Assembly (NCBI RefSeq): GCF_051622035.1
Contig: NC_135355.1
Coordinates: 29,730,986 to 29,794,985 of the forward strand
Source: Arctopsyche grandis
Lineage: Eukaryota > Arthropoda > Insecta > Trichoptera > Hydropsychidae
Direction of reading: 5' to 3'
DNA: 64,000 nucleotides
Part shown: piece by piece, positions 44,410 to 55,783 of the stretch
Layout: each line of letters begins with the position of its first letter
Position numbering within the stretch: position 1 is the stretch's first letter
Program-made: the position numbers and the translations under genes
Notes under the pieces: model-generated
Databases searched by the model: none
What the model saw: the letters and a program-made list of their open reading frames with translations, nothing else
Told to the model about the DNA's origin: nothing

Positions 44410-45333
44410 ATCTTATAGTCAATTATTAATCATTTAAAATTAAAGATTATGATAATGTTGTATGCTGTGTTAAAGCAATCAAATTTGAATATGTAAAAGC
44501 AATGTATTGATTTTATAATATGTTATCAAAAACAATACCTCAAGAACTCAAAATCTTGTTTGTCAATTGATAAGTAAAGACATATTCCCGATAAGGCTGC
44601 ATTTTTAAGCACCAACTTGTAATAATAAATTAAAAAATGAGCCTTATATTATTTATGGAGATAAATCATATCAATTTATGGAGAAATTATATTTATAATT
44701 TTTATCTCAATTTATTTTGAACACTAATATGCAATATGCATTTTATATGCCTAATTTTTAATTGAGGTTATTTTTTATGTAATAAACTCACAATACTATA
44801 CACATTGGTATATTTATAAATTTCTTTAAGTGATAAATAATAAACTTACATTGGAACGTGTTTTACAGTAAATATTTCATATTTACACTGAGAATTTTGA
44901 AACCATACATACATACATATATTTTCATGAAAAACATTCACAATAATTATGATATACAGCATTGCATGCATCATTAACTATATGTATGAAAAAAAAAATA
45001 ACATTCTTTTCACAATTGGAAATAGTATTTTTATTAAATATAATAGATCTAAAATGGAAAGTTTTTGTATTATACTTATATTAAATAATAATATAACAGT
45101 ATAAGAATTAATTGCACAATTTACTACTTAAATTAAAATAGAACATCTTTTTATAACCAATCGTAATATCCGAGTGAGAAAATTCGTAGCGTGCGTTTGA
45201 CAAACTTTACTAAAACTAACTCTTCAACACATTCAGATTAATCGAGAAAGAAACTTTTGTAAAGAATTCTACAATATTGCACAACAACTTTTCTTAGTAT
45301 TAAAAATATATATTGTGCCAATCCTTATGACTA
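44410..45333. other. AT-rich spacer between zinc-finger genes A and E
   Basis: No coding region or bounded repeat seen; includes the 3' flank of gene E on the minus strand. Confidence 0.55.
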
Positions 45334-48300
45334 TCACTCTGCCGTTTTGTTTATTTTCGTTACATTATTGCCATCAGTTTCAGAATTGACGGCTTCGTGT
45401 TTAATTTTGGTTACGTCTATATCGCTATCAGTCTTTATGTAGTGTGTCGGATAATGATTCTTTAAATCACTCTGAAGTCTAAATTTCTCTTTGCATATTT
45501 TACACCTGAAACAACATTAATTTTCAATCACATATAACGTAATTACGGTGAGCTTATTTTTTTTAGAGAAAATTGGGGACTTGAAAATATTAGCATATAA
45601 AATTTTGAATTTTAAACAATCATATTATTGAAATTGAAATGACATTAATTTTGATATTTTTCGCAAAAATTAACTGTCTTTAATAATAATGCAGGCAAAA
45701 TTGTAGACAGCTCATTTCGAAGTTGCATTTGCTATAAATGCATGCTTATAATGTGTCTATTTTTAATTGGGTGTTTTCCTTGGTCCACATATTTTTCACC
45801 TATGAAAATAAGCATTAAATGTGGACATTAGATCCAAGGAGACATAAGGAAAAGTTAACGATTTTTGAAATGAAACTTTTTTATCTGTGAAATAGTCAAA
45901 AATTTTCATATGTTGGTAGGGCTTGTTATTTTGTCGCCATTCATCGATCTTTTCATTTGTGACATAACTTTTTTACACGAAACTTCATCAAATAATTTGC
46001 CGTCAAGTATATTTAAGGACCAGTGACTAGAAATAAACAATAGCTTTTCTCGATCTTCATCCACAGACGGATTTCTCGTAATAAGACCCATGAAAGATTT
46101 GTCCAAGTTATTTAAATAATCAAAACAGGTTTGATAAAGTTTATGAATTGCATCTTTAAATATTTCGGTGTTAATAGTTTTAGCAAAAGTCGATTTTACA
46201 AAATAAAGACCAGAAGAGTAATTAAAGAAAATAAATAAATTCAAGGATAAAGGACTGTCCTCTTAAATATAGGACGTATGGTCAGCGTAAATATAATATA
46301 ATCAAACACAAACATAACGAGAAAACTTACTCGTAGATGTTCTCCCCAATGTGCAACCGGGTGTGTTTGACGAGATCATTACTTTGTATAAAGGATCGGC
46401 TGCAGTATTTACACGGGTACGGTTTTTCACCCGTGTGTATTCTGTAATGTCGTTTCAGCAAGTCATTATAGGCGAATCTACAACGTTAAAATAATTAGTA
46501 AGAAATCATTGCATTTTCTTTTAAGGCATTTGTATTGTTGCAGTACTTCATATGGCACACGTCGCATTCGAACGGCTTCACTCCGAGATGTATTCGTTTG
46601 TGTTTTTTAAGGGAGTTCGGTTTGGTGAAAGCATGGCCACAGACGTCACAAACATATGGATGGGCACCAGAATGCGAAACAATGTGACTAGTAAGCTCAC
46701 CTGAAATAAAACAATCCTAAATATCAAATGATGTCATTGTGGACTGTCTCGTCGAAGTAAAAGTGTCGATAGATGAGATTAAACCTCATTTGAAGTTACC
46801 CAGTATTGCAATATTGGGAAACTACCTTTACTGATGAACTTTTTCGGACACAATGTGCAAGCATATGGAGTCACTCCGGTGTGTCGCTGCACGTGCTGCC
46901 TCAAATTAGAGCCGTTGTTGAAGCCCTTGCCGCATATTGAGCACAAGAATGGCGTCTCTCCGGTATGTATCCGAAGGTGATCCTTCAGATTGCAGATTTG
47001 CGCAAATGCTTAAAATAAAACAGATTACATTTAGACAAATGTATATACATACGTACCTAGACATGAACTTCCGATCGAATACCTTTTCCGCAAACGTTAC
47101 AAACATTCGGCTTGACTCCGTTATGTTTATTCATATGGGTTAACAATTGATCTTGCCTCGAATATTGTTTCTCACACAAGTTACATTTGTACTGTTTCAC
47201 TTTCATATGTATTTTAACGTGTCGATTTAAATGACTGCGTACCGGAAACGACTTTCCACACTTATTGCACAGATATTTCTTTCCGGAATCATTATCGCTG
47301 CTTTTGTGGATTTTCATATGGCTAGAATGGCCATTTTTAGACGTGAACTCTACGTTGCATTCCTCGCAAGCGTATTTGCCCGATTCCTCTTGGTCTTTGG
47401 ATTCGAAACTGTCATTATAACCAATGCCAACTATGTGAATGGTCGAATGCCGAATGAGCAAATCTTGTCGCTTAAAACGCTGATAGCATTCGGAGCAAGC
47501 ATACGGCTTAGCTTCAGCATCATGGTTTGTCATATGCCTCGTCAGACCCGAATACTTGGTGAATACTTTCTTACATATGTCACAAGAGTATTTAGCCAGC
47601 CTCTTGACAGATTTATGCTTCTTCCTGTGGTAAACTACATTGCTTTCGCCGTTAGCGTAATTTTCGACAGATTCATCTTTAACACTATACTTCCGTTGTA
47701 CATACGCTGATAGGGGTTCAGCATCGATGGAATCGTCAGAATCACTCCTTACTTCAATTTCATTCTTTACATTGAGCAACGAATCCACGTCCTGTTCTCT
47801 TTTGTGCAATTTTATTTTTTTGTTTGGGTGGTATAGAGACGGTTCTTCGCTATTTTCGCCGATTTGAGTGAAAGCTTGGGAATCGCCGTCAATAAGAAGC
47901 TCTTCTGGTTCAAGTTTGATCAAGAGTTGGGACTCTTTTGATTGTTTGCTGTCATTGGGAAACATTTGTCTAAACTGTTCCTCACTGCGTTCACATTGTT
48001 GGACAAAATCGTGAACATTGGTCAAGTGTTCTACGCAGTTTGTACATAGCTTGGAAGATAATCCATCATCTTTGTTGACCTGAAATCATTAAATCAAAAT
48101 AATTTATTTTTCTGTTCTGAAATTTGTCGAATTAGATGTGTATTAACATTTAACAACTTCGAATTAGTACTCTTATTTATATATTTAAGAATACTTGGGT
48201 AAAGGCGGCAAAGCCGGTGGACTCAAGGGTTTTGATAATCATACAGTAGTACAGAAATACAAATATCAAATAAGATAATGAAAAAAAAACAAAAAATAAA

Positions 48301-49400
48301 AATAAAAATCAAAAACAAAGAAGACCCAAAATAGACGAAAATAAAATAAAGAAGAGAAAATACAAAATATAAAATTAACTTAAAAGGTAAGAACTACAAA
48401 AATCCAATTATTTTAAGGAAATCATCAAGTTTGTTTTTGTTGTTAAAGTATCAAGTTTATACATATATTGATTATTATATATTATGCAACTAATATTTAA
48501 AATTGAAGAAACACAGATGAATAACTGTGTAACTATCGAATGGTACACGTATATCTGATGGTAAAAATGTCAGAATTAGCAAAATCTGATCACAATAGTG
48601 TTAAACCGATAAGTATGTCTTCATTAAATGAAAATAAATAAAAAACATATTTCAATTATAAAATTTTTCGGAATTATGCAGCACTATGCCCAATACATAC
48701 ATATAAGAAAAAATAATTCACATTTCATCGTTAAGTATTAATTTTAAAAAGACGATACAAAAGTGTTACGCAATTCCAATTGACAGTTCAAAATATGCAT
48801 ATGTATACAAATATGTATGAATTTATGAAAAGAAAAAACAAAACGAGTTATTATTTTTTTTTGTATGCATGTGTTTGTCTATGAAGTAACATGAAACTTA
48901 TGCATGTATTTGTCTATGTAGTATTCATGAAGTAAGATATTAGTCCTATAGGGCAGATAATCCGAATAATATAGGTTATTGCATGGTGCGTTTGAAATAT
49001 TAGAGAGGAATTTAGAAGTTTTTGATTACAAACTCGACTCGAGTCAGTTTCACGTAAGAGTCTAATTGGTATGTGTAAACATTGAAAACGGACGGTAAAT
49101 ACGCATTTTAAATTGGTTCGACGATTAGGTGGTAAACAAATGCAGGTGAGAGAGTGACAGGTGAAGCGTATGTGTGTGTGTGTGTGTGTGTGTGTGTATT
49201 ACCGGTAGGCCGGTGCATCTAGTGTAGAGCCGGTGGAGAGGCAGCAAAGGCGGGGGCGGCTCGCAGATTGGCGCTCCGCCCCCCTCCGAGAACATGCAGT
49301 GCAGGCCGAAGCCGACACTGGCGCCCCCGTCTCCACCTCCGTCCCCGCCCCCGCACAGGCAGGCGCGGCACACGGGGGCCCCCGCGACTGTTCCCGACAT
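45334..49400 (-). CDS. ZAD-C2H2 zinc-finger protein E (six exons)
   Basis: Exons on minus: 49400-49203, 48079-47083, 47008-46826, 46700-46547, 46477-46331 and 45505-45334 (616 residues). The ZAD is split by intron 1. Exon 1 gives APVCRACLCGGG and PLHRLYTRCTGLP; exon 2 begins VNKDDGLSSKLCTNCVEHL. Acidic linker residues (LIKLEPEELLIDGDSQ, RSDSDDSIDAEPL) lead to twelve C2H2 fingers, from YSCDICKKVFTKYSGLTRH to YECKICKEKFRLQSDLKNH. Fingers 6, 8 and 10 cross exon junctions and keep spacing, which supports the model. The tail is KTDSDIDVTKIKHEAVNSE. The start is MSGTVAGAPVC; a nearer upstream ATG (49421) would add seven residues. Exon 1 is strikingly GC- and Gly-rich. Likely a DNA-binding transcription regulator; target unknown. 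Confidence 0.9.
45906..46244 (-). other. Unidentified open frame inside intron 5 of zinc-finger gene E
   Basis: 112 codons with non-simple composition (NTEIFKDAIHKLYQTCFDYL, MGLITRNPSVDEDREKLLFI, SSHWSLNILDGKLFDEVSCK). Upstream on the same strand is GACCATACGTCCTATATTT with 'aagaggacagtcc', similar to ends I recall for some hAT elements. I do not recognise the protein. It may be a transposase fragment, a coding relic or chance. It has no splice context joining it to gene E. Confidence 0.35.
48080..49202. other. Intron 1 of zinc-finger gene E
   Basis: AT-rich, with an A-rich low-complexity stretch at 48270-48370 and a (TG)n tract at 49171-49198 just inside the donor site. No other feature. 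Confidence 0.6.
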
Positions 49401-49759
49401 ACCGCACCCACACACACACACACCTATTCGCTCGCACTGACACTTCTAGCACGTGCACCCCATACACGACACGACTCACTCTGGCGTTTCGAGACCACCC
49501 CCTTAAATCGAATTTTTATTCGTAAACACATTTCGTGAAAGACAGAACTCATCAAATAATTACCTTAAAGTGTTTCAAGTATAAAAATATTGAATGTAAA
49601 CTATAATGTCTCACCGTTGGGTTACTTTATAATGCTGGAGAGGACTTAATGCTGCACTAACATACACGCTGCTAATTTTTAAGACATTCCAATAAACCAA
49701 GTCAATATAAGCCCCATATAAATGTAGCGTAAGACATTCTATTATCTCGGAATGCTTAT
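49401..49759. other. 5' flank of zinc-finger gene E
   Basis: (CA)n at about 49409-49424, then ordinary sequence up to the solo LTR. It is likely to hold the gene E promoter on the minus strand. No clear core elements identified. Confidence 0.45.
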
Positions 49760-50404
49760 TGTTCAGACCAATTGTCTGGTGGTCGGCTTTCGTGGCCTTA
49801 CGACCCACGATCTGGCCGATGTTTTTTGGTGCTGGCCACCCTCGTTAGCGCGACCTGACTCTCGCTCCAACTGCCGCCGCGTAAACAGTGTGTGTTTTCG
49901 CGGCTCGCGTCCTCGCCACCGAATCACCAGCTCGAGACTGGTGATGTTTGACGATACTTGGAGACCAGCTCCAGTATCCGTCCGGTGTGCACTAAGGAAG
50001 CCTGGTCTGCCTTCGTCCCGAAGGCTGACAACTCAGACACGCGTGCTTGGTGCATAACCTCAGCCGCACAACACGTGCTACTATTTGTATTCGAACTCCC
50101 CCCCCCCCTTACCCCTGCTTGCTCTCTGTATAATTTATATAAAAACACAGTTTATCGTATACAGCTTTACCACCTGTTTTTGATTACATATAATCTCCTT
50201 CCATTTCTTTCTCCCCGCATCACACGCTCACTTACGCACACTGTACGAGAGAGGGAGACAGAGAGCAGAGCAGCCATCAGCAGAGACCAGACCGCAGACG
50301 ATGATCCGCAGGCCCCTTGGAGGAAACCGCACCACGCTTTACCACGAACGCTACACATCACGACATCAGGTGGCTCTCGATTGAGAGCCCCTGGCGTCCG
50401 TACA
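49760..50404. mobile_element. Solo LTR, family 3, copy A (fossil)
   Basis: A 645-bp block starts TGTTCAGACCAATTGTCTGG and ends GCGTCCGTACA. CTTAT flanks both sides (49755-49759 and 50405-50409), a 5-bp duplication. It is similar to 60477-61006: 'tcggctttcgtggc', 'ttacgacccacgat', 'cagagcagcc', 'catcagcagagaccagacc'. Probably BEL/Pao- or gypsy-type; I cannot choose without the internal region. Confidence 0.88.
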
Positions 50405-50409
50405 CTTAT

Positions 50410-51029
50410 TATGTTGCATTTGCACGTGTTAGGCATTCCGATACAATAGAATGTTTGCTGCATTTACCCAAGACCAATATTGACGGGAGCAGGTAAATTG
50501 GTCGAATGCAATACACCTAAATCCATTCACCGAATGCTATTCCACTAATGACGCTTTTACCGAAAATCTGTAGACCGAATGGTAAATTCGTCTAATATCT
50601 TTATATCGAGAGACAAATTCACCGAATTTCGAGTTTCAAACGTAGTAGTAGCCGAGTTTCAAACCAATAGTAGTAAATTTTATTATTTCGTAATTTTTCG
50701 ACGCGATATTTTATTTTATTGTTACAAATCAATATACACTCGCCATTACAGATTTGCTCCAATGCGACGGGTGTACGTTAACGAAATACAGAATACATAA
50801 ACAATCAGAAATACAGTAATACATACATATACTATCAGAATATATAGCATATAACAATTAATCAGAAATAATAATCATAGAGACATCTATGGATTATTTT
50901 TAGATTTTTTTTTTGTATACAATTTTTATACATATAATAAATACGAAATTAGAGAGATGTCTATAGAGATATGTATAGATTTCAGATTACTGTGTATAAT
51001 TATTACAAATTATACACAGGCAGATTTTG
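50410..51029. other. Spacer with CGAAT-type degenerate repeats
   Basis: Contains loosely repeated 'caccgaatgc', 'gaccgaatggtaaattcgtc' and 'caccgaatttcgagtttcaa'. It looks like decayed transposon DNA without definable ends. Confidence 0.4.
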
Positions 51030-51225
51030 TGACAACAGGATTAGATCTAATACCAATTTCCAGGAACCGTTTCAGCAATGATCAGATAAAATTGGCAAAC
51101 TCTGATAGAGAAACGATCGATTTGGAGTCACAAAACCCCCAAATCTAACCAGCAGTGGCGAGGACACGAACCTTTGAACTCAGTGGTGCTAAATATATAC
51201 GCTACCACTAAGCCAAACTGCTGGC
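51030..51225 (-). mobile_element. tRNA-derived SINE (copy 5, best head)
   Basis: The minus strand begins AGCAGTTTGGCTTAGTGGTAG (A box TGGCTTAGTGGTAG). About 40 bp later comes the B box GGTTCGTGTCCTC. The family body follows: 'TGGTTAGATTTGGGGG', 'GACTCCAAATCGATCGTTTC', 'TTTGCCAATTTTATCTGATC' and 'AACGGTTCCTGGAAATTGG'. This is the copy that shows the tRNA origin most clearly. Confidence 0.85.
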
Positions 51226-51286
51226 TATCTAATATCAACAGATGGATAGCTGGCTAATATCAACAGATGGCGAAGTAACGGTAATT

Positions 51287-51488
51287 GGACTATTCGTCAC
51301 ATTGGGGTGGTCACAAAGACAATTTTTGCCATGAAAATCGCGAATACACAATATTTGGCACTCAAATTCTCGTTACTATGATAGTTATCGTTAGTATGAT
51401 GGACTTTTCGGCTGCCAGATGTTCCGTTATAGAGATTTTAGTGACTTTGTGACGAGTAATTTGTGACCAGTAATCACCGAACCCGTAG
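51287..51488 (-). mobile_element. GGTTCGGTGATTA-family element, about 200-bp full unit (inverted)
   Basis: Nearly identical to the complement of 53264-53466. Ends are GGTAATTGGACTATTCGTCAC and GACCAGTAATCACCGAACC, an imperfect 21-bp inverted repeat. It contains 'gataactatcatac'-type and 'tctggcagccgaaaagtcca' segments in complement. No coding capacity. Confidence 0.75.
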
Positions 51489-52385
51489 TAACATAGACAG
51501 AGAAATGTTATAACTAGACTGCGGATAGACACCGTGCCTTTTCCTGGAATCGGGACGGTTTGGCTCTATTTACAAAGCTAGAGTACAAAAAAAAAAAGGT
51601 TGGGCGAACCTTTTACAACAATTGAACAATAGCATTTACAACAATTGAACAATAAACGGCGCGCTGTGGATCCGGCCACTAAGGTTCGCAAATCGTCATT
51701 ATGAACTTTGCTTTTGATAAAAAAAATGGGAGAATCTTTGGTTTTCGATTTTTCCCCCAAAAATTATGTTTTCAAATCCTACGTATTCAGGGTTTCTCAA
51801 CTGAGTTCGGCAAAAAATATTTCTTAAAAAGAGTAAAATCTTACGTATGAACGGATTCTAGACCAAGATTCGCAAGCCCGTCTTCATGGGTTCTGCTATT
51901 CATATCTAAAATGTACGCTTATACGTATGTATGTATTGACGTATTTATCAGCCATTGATTTAAATTATCGTGCATTTCAACCAATTGAAAAAAGATGCAT
52001 TTGTTGTTCGTACTATTTAATCTTCAGGTCTGCATATTCACGCTGCCCTATTTCAAATATACGAATAATAACACTTATTTCATAATTTGAAATATAATAT
52101 GCATTACTTCGTAACGTCTACGATAGTTCGTTCACGACCGTTGCTACACAGACCTGTCATTCACAGCCATTTCTTTCACCGATATTTCGTTCACAAATAT
52201 AAAATAGCTCGATCGCCGAGCTCGGATTTTTTTTTTTGGCTCTTTCCATAATTAAATTATTATATCGTTTACGATTCACAAAGGCAGTTCTTTAATAAAT
52301 TAGCTTTTTGAATCAATTTTAACGGTAACCACATTAATGAACGAACTTAATGTATTGATTCTATTCGAGTATATTGTATAAATAA
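51489..52385. other. Spacer
   Basis: Holds a direct repeat of 'ttacaacaattgaacaata' at about 51611-51652 beside an A-run, and decayed 'cgttcaca/ttcaccga' repeats near 52130-52200. No gene seen. Confidence 0.4.
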
Positions 52386-53232
52386 AGGTCTGTTCATACC
52401 TAGTCAGCACGTACCGACTTCAGCAGGTATCCGGACGTACGAAAAGTATTCTTTGGTACATTTTGTATGGGTATATTCATACCAACCGTCACGTTTACGC
52501 CACGGCAGGCTTACAGCAGTACCCGACATTTCCTGTTCATACCTTACAGCAACATCCGTCAACGTATCGTATCCGTTTTTTTGGCCATCGTGGAAATATA
52601 CACGCGAATTACGTGCCATGAGTCTGCCGCTTTGCTGTTTTGGACCAATTATCGATAGTGACAGTTGACAGCTGTTCAATCTTTCGACATGGTTTTGGCG
52701 CAAATATTTTAAAAATATTTTAAAAAAATTTAAATTTTTTACGGAAATATTTAAAAAAATTTTGTCCATCGTCCATAAGCTCCTTATACAGTGTAAACTC
52801 TCCTTCGGTTTTTCTATTTTTTAACATGGGATGCACATCAAAACGCCTCCGTGCTTTTTTATTGCCTTCTTGAGCTTCTTCTTCCAACAACAGCGCGATT
52901 ATACATAATTTTTCATTCGATAAACGTCGAAACATTTTTGCTGACTTGTATTCTGACGCGTAGCTACGAATGCACGTGTATGCATTCATATTGCAAGTAC
53001 TCGACAATACGACATAAGCAATATTGCGCCGTATCGTCATGGCCTCTAATGTATAAGTAAGCCGATTTTGCCTTGCACTCGACCAAATTGCTGTAAACGT
53101 GACGTGACCGCGACGTGTAGGTAGATATGAATAGAAATGTAATAAAATGACATATTTGAAACGGAGTCGTGCAGTGCTGAAGCCGTGCAGTGCTGAAGCC
53201 GTGCAGTGCTGTTAAGTATGAACAGACCTTAA
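52383..53232 (-). mobile_element. Internally deleted PIF/Harbinger transposon, copy B
   Basis: 844 bp (52386-53229) with ends AGGTCTGTTCATACCTAGTC and TTAAGTATGAACAGACCT. TAA on both sides is the classic 3-bp Harbinger duplication. The minus-strand frame reads RRLSNEKLCIIALLLEEEAQ, ARRRFDVHPMLKNRK, EGEFTLYKELMDDG and FFKYFRK, the HARBI1 N-terminal region. The DDE domain is absent at the same place as in copy A. Three 'cagtgctgaagccgtg'-type units lie by one end (53171-53215). Confidence 0.88.
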
Positions 53233-53263
53233 ATAGTTCGGCCGTTTGAGACGATCTTTGCTT

Positions 53264-53466
53264 GGTTCGGTGATTACTGGTCACAAACAACTCGTCACAA
53301 AGTCACTAAAATCTCTATAACGGAACATCTGGCAGCCGAAAAGTCCATCATACTAACGATAACTATCATACTAACGAGAACTCGAGTGCCAAATATTGTG
53401 TATTCGCGATTTTCATGGTAAAAATTGTCTATGTGACCACCTCAATGTGACGAATAATCCAATTAC
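53264..53466 (+). mobile_element. GGTTCGGTGATTA-family element upstream of zinc-finger gene B
   Basis: GGTTCGGTGATTACTGGTCAC to 'gtgacgaataatccaattacc'. It contains the uninterrupted 'actatcatactaacgagaac' that is split by a solo LTR in the 61.1-kb copy. It ends about 147 bp before the gene B start codon. Confidence 0.75.
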
Positions 53467-53612
53467 CCTTTGCTTTTGTGCATTTGCAATAAAACCCATC
53501 GAAAGCAATGGCTGTAAAATATCGGATTATGACAATCGTCAATTGATTGTTGACGTCAAAGTGACAGATGGGAGCGCGCGAGCGAGGAGCGTTCCGAATT
53601 AATAATAGGGGC

Positions 53613-55334
53613 ATGTTAGATGAACGCGTGTGCAGGATATGCCTGCGAGTGAAAGTACCCGGCTTTACCCTGGACGAAGGTCAACGAAAACGAATGCTGG
53701 CCATCATCAGTGGTCGACCTGAACCCAAACGAAATACACGAACTACTTCCAATAATCCGACTTCCCACCTGCCCTCGTGGATATGCTTCGAGTGTGATCG
53801 CCGACTTCCCTCAACAGCCGCTTTTGTAGCTTTATGTCGCCGATCTGAACAGCGATTACTTCGCGCGCAACGTTTACAAATCCCATTCGATACTTTACAC
53901 CGACAGTGCAAAAAGAATAAAGTGTTAGATACGACCAATTCAATTAAGGATGAACCTTCACCTACTCCATTCCCCACCGAGGACAGTCATTGGGACAAGG
54001 ATAAAGAAATTGGATGCCAAAAAACTTTATTACCGATCGACATCAAAATCGATGAATCTTCTCCTCCCCCACCTCCTTCACCGATTGATACTGATCTTTG
54101 GGACGATGAAGATTCTGAATTAGTTTACAACGAAAACATTAAAGAAGAAGTTGATATTAAAAACGAAATCACAGTAAAAAATGAATACGACGTCGGGAAG
54201 GAAGTCGATGTCAAAAAAGAAATCAAAAAGATAACCAAAATCAAAAAGAAAGTCAAGGTTAAAGATGAAGATGACTACACTCCCATAAAAAATTCGATTA
54301 AAAAAGTGAACACAAACAGATCTAAAGGGAGACCCGTTAAATGTAGAGAATGCGGAATTTGCGGAAAATCATTCCTGGGCAAGTATGTGTTCAGAGTACA
54401 CTGTCGTACACACAAGGGCGAACGCCACTTCAAATGTTCTCACTGTGACGTCGCATTCTTCAAGGATGGATCCCTGAGAGCTCACATTGAACGAGTGCAT
54501 ATAAATCCTAAACCCAAACCGCGGAAAACTCTAATATGCCACCAATGCGGCAAAATATCGTCATCGCACAGTGCATTCCACTTACATATGCAATCACACA
54601 ACACCGACTTAAAATTCCAGTGCGAGATATGCAAAAAACTGCTCAGAACGCGATGTGGTCTGAAGGAGCACCGAAAGACGCACTTGGGTTTCAAACCTCA
54701 CCAATGTCCCAAATGTGACTTGCGATTCGTCTCAACTTCGGGCGTCAAGCGACACATGTCCGTTCATGTTGAGGAGTGCACATTCAAATGTGAAACTTGC
54801 GGCAAAATGCTAAAATCAAAGATCACCCTGAAGCAACACATAGAAAATATACACAACTGGGTGAAACCTCATGTTTGCGATATATGCGGTGCAGCTTTGG
54901 TCACAAAAGAAAACTTGAAACAACATTTCCGGGCTATACATTCGAACGAGCCGGGCACGTGCAGGATATGCAACAAAGATGTCTCGAATCTGAGAGAGCA
55001 CAAAAAGTCGCACACTAGCGAGATGATTTTTCAATGTCACTTGTGTCCAAAGCGGTACGGTCTCAAACGCAGTCTCACTGCTCACGTGAAGACACATGCC
55101 AACTCCGAGTCGAATAAATTCGCTTGCGATGTCATTAATTGTAATAAAACGTTCACGCAACAAAACCTGTTAGATTATCACGTTTCACAGCATCACAGTG
55201 AGCATACGCCATACGTCTGCCATTACTGCTCCAAAGGATTCTCTAGATTACCCGAACTGTCGAAACATCTCAAAAATGCTCACTTTAGAAAGTATGAAGA
55301 TTCTCCTGAAGACAATGTGGAAATGTACACTTAA
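53613..55334 (+). CDS. ZAD-C2H2 zinc-finger protein B (intronless)
   Basis: 573 residues in one exon. The ZAD uses VCRICLRVKVPGFTLDEGQ and LPSWICFECDRRLPSTAAFV. The linker is acidic/lysine-rich with Pro runs (SPPPPPSPIDTDLWDDEDSE) and repeated KKE/KNE blocks. Eleven C2H2 fingers match those of genes A and C in order, including short finger 8 (CRICNKDVSNLREHKKSH) and finger 10 with CDVINC. It is closest to gene C, sharing LQIPFDTLHRQ/LYQ, EEPSPxP and the DDYTP linker motif. An in-frame ATG at 53568 would add 15 residues. I prefer 53613 by alignment with A and C. Presumed sequence-specific transcription factor; target unknown. Confidence 0.9.
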   Translation: MLDERVCRICLRVKVPGFTLDEGQRKRMLAIISGRPEPKRNTRTTSNNPTSHLPSWICFECDRRLPSTAAFVALCRRSEQRLLRAQRLQIPFDTLHRQCKKNKVLDTTNSIKDEPSPTPFPTEDSHWDKDKEIGCQKTLLPIDIKIDESSPPPPPSPIDTDLWDDEDSELVYNENIKEEVDIKNEITVKNEYDVGKEVDVKKEIKKITKIKKKVKVKDEDDYTPIKNSIKKVNTNRSKGRPVKCRECGICGKSFLGKYVFRVHCRTHKGERHFKCSHCDVAFFKDGSLRAHIERVHINPKPKPRKTLICHQCGKISSSHSAFHLHMQSHNTDLKFQCEICKKLLRTRCGLKEHRKTHLGFKPHQCPKCDLRFVSTSGVKRHMSVHVEECTFKCETCGKMLKSKITLKQHIENIHNWVKPHVCDICGAALVTKENLKQHFRAIHSNEPGTCRICNKDVSNLREHKKSHTSEMIFQCHLCPKRYGLKRSLTAHVKTHANSESNKFACDVINCNKTFTQQNLLDYHVSQHHSEHTPYVCHYCSKGFSRLPELSKHLKNAHFRKYEDSPEDNVEMYT

Positions 55335-55783
55335 GATGTTTGAAATTTTTATCTATGTATGTAAATATTATATAGAATTATGTATACATATGTTAAAACT
55401 TGTAGGTTTGACTTGTGTAATGTCTCAATTTTTTATTTAGAATCTCAGACCATTAAACTATGTACAGTAAAATTCAGAGCCCCGTGTAATGAACAAAAAA
55501 GTTCAGTACTTCTCAAATTAAATAGTTTTTTTTTATAAAATGTTGAGTATTTATAATGTTATTTATTGTGTAACAAAAAAATGATTTTTGAACAGTATTT
55601 TATAGTCATTTTAATTTAAGATATCCCTTTTCTGCAGTTAGTTAATTCAATCGTGACCTAAATATGTTTATGTATAATACAATGTTTTTAAAATGAAGAA
55701 TTGTACATATTTGTAGTGTTCGGTAATAAATTTACCTTGGAACATATTATATTTTGGGTTTCTTTTTTTTACATATTGACTAG
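55335..55783. other. 3' flank of zinc-finger gene B
   Basis: AT-rich; nothing recognised beyond likely 3' UTR. Confidence 0.5.

Noticed and set aside
49219-49538. Alternative frames overlapping exon 1 of zinc-finger gene E
   Set aside because: They are shadows of a GC-rich exon. The chosen frame carries the ZAD cysteines and splices in frame to exon 2.
51180-51225. A true tRNA gene
   Set aside because: A and B boxes are present but there is no acceptor-stem pairing that I can see, and the sequence continues into a repeated SINE body.
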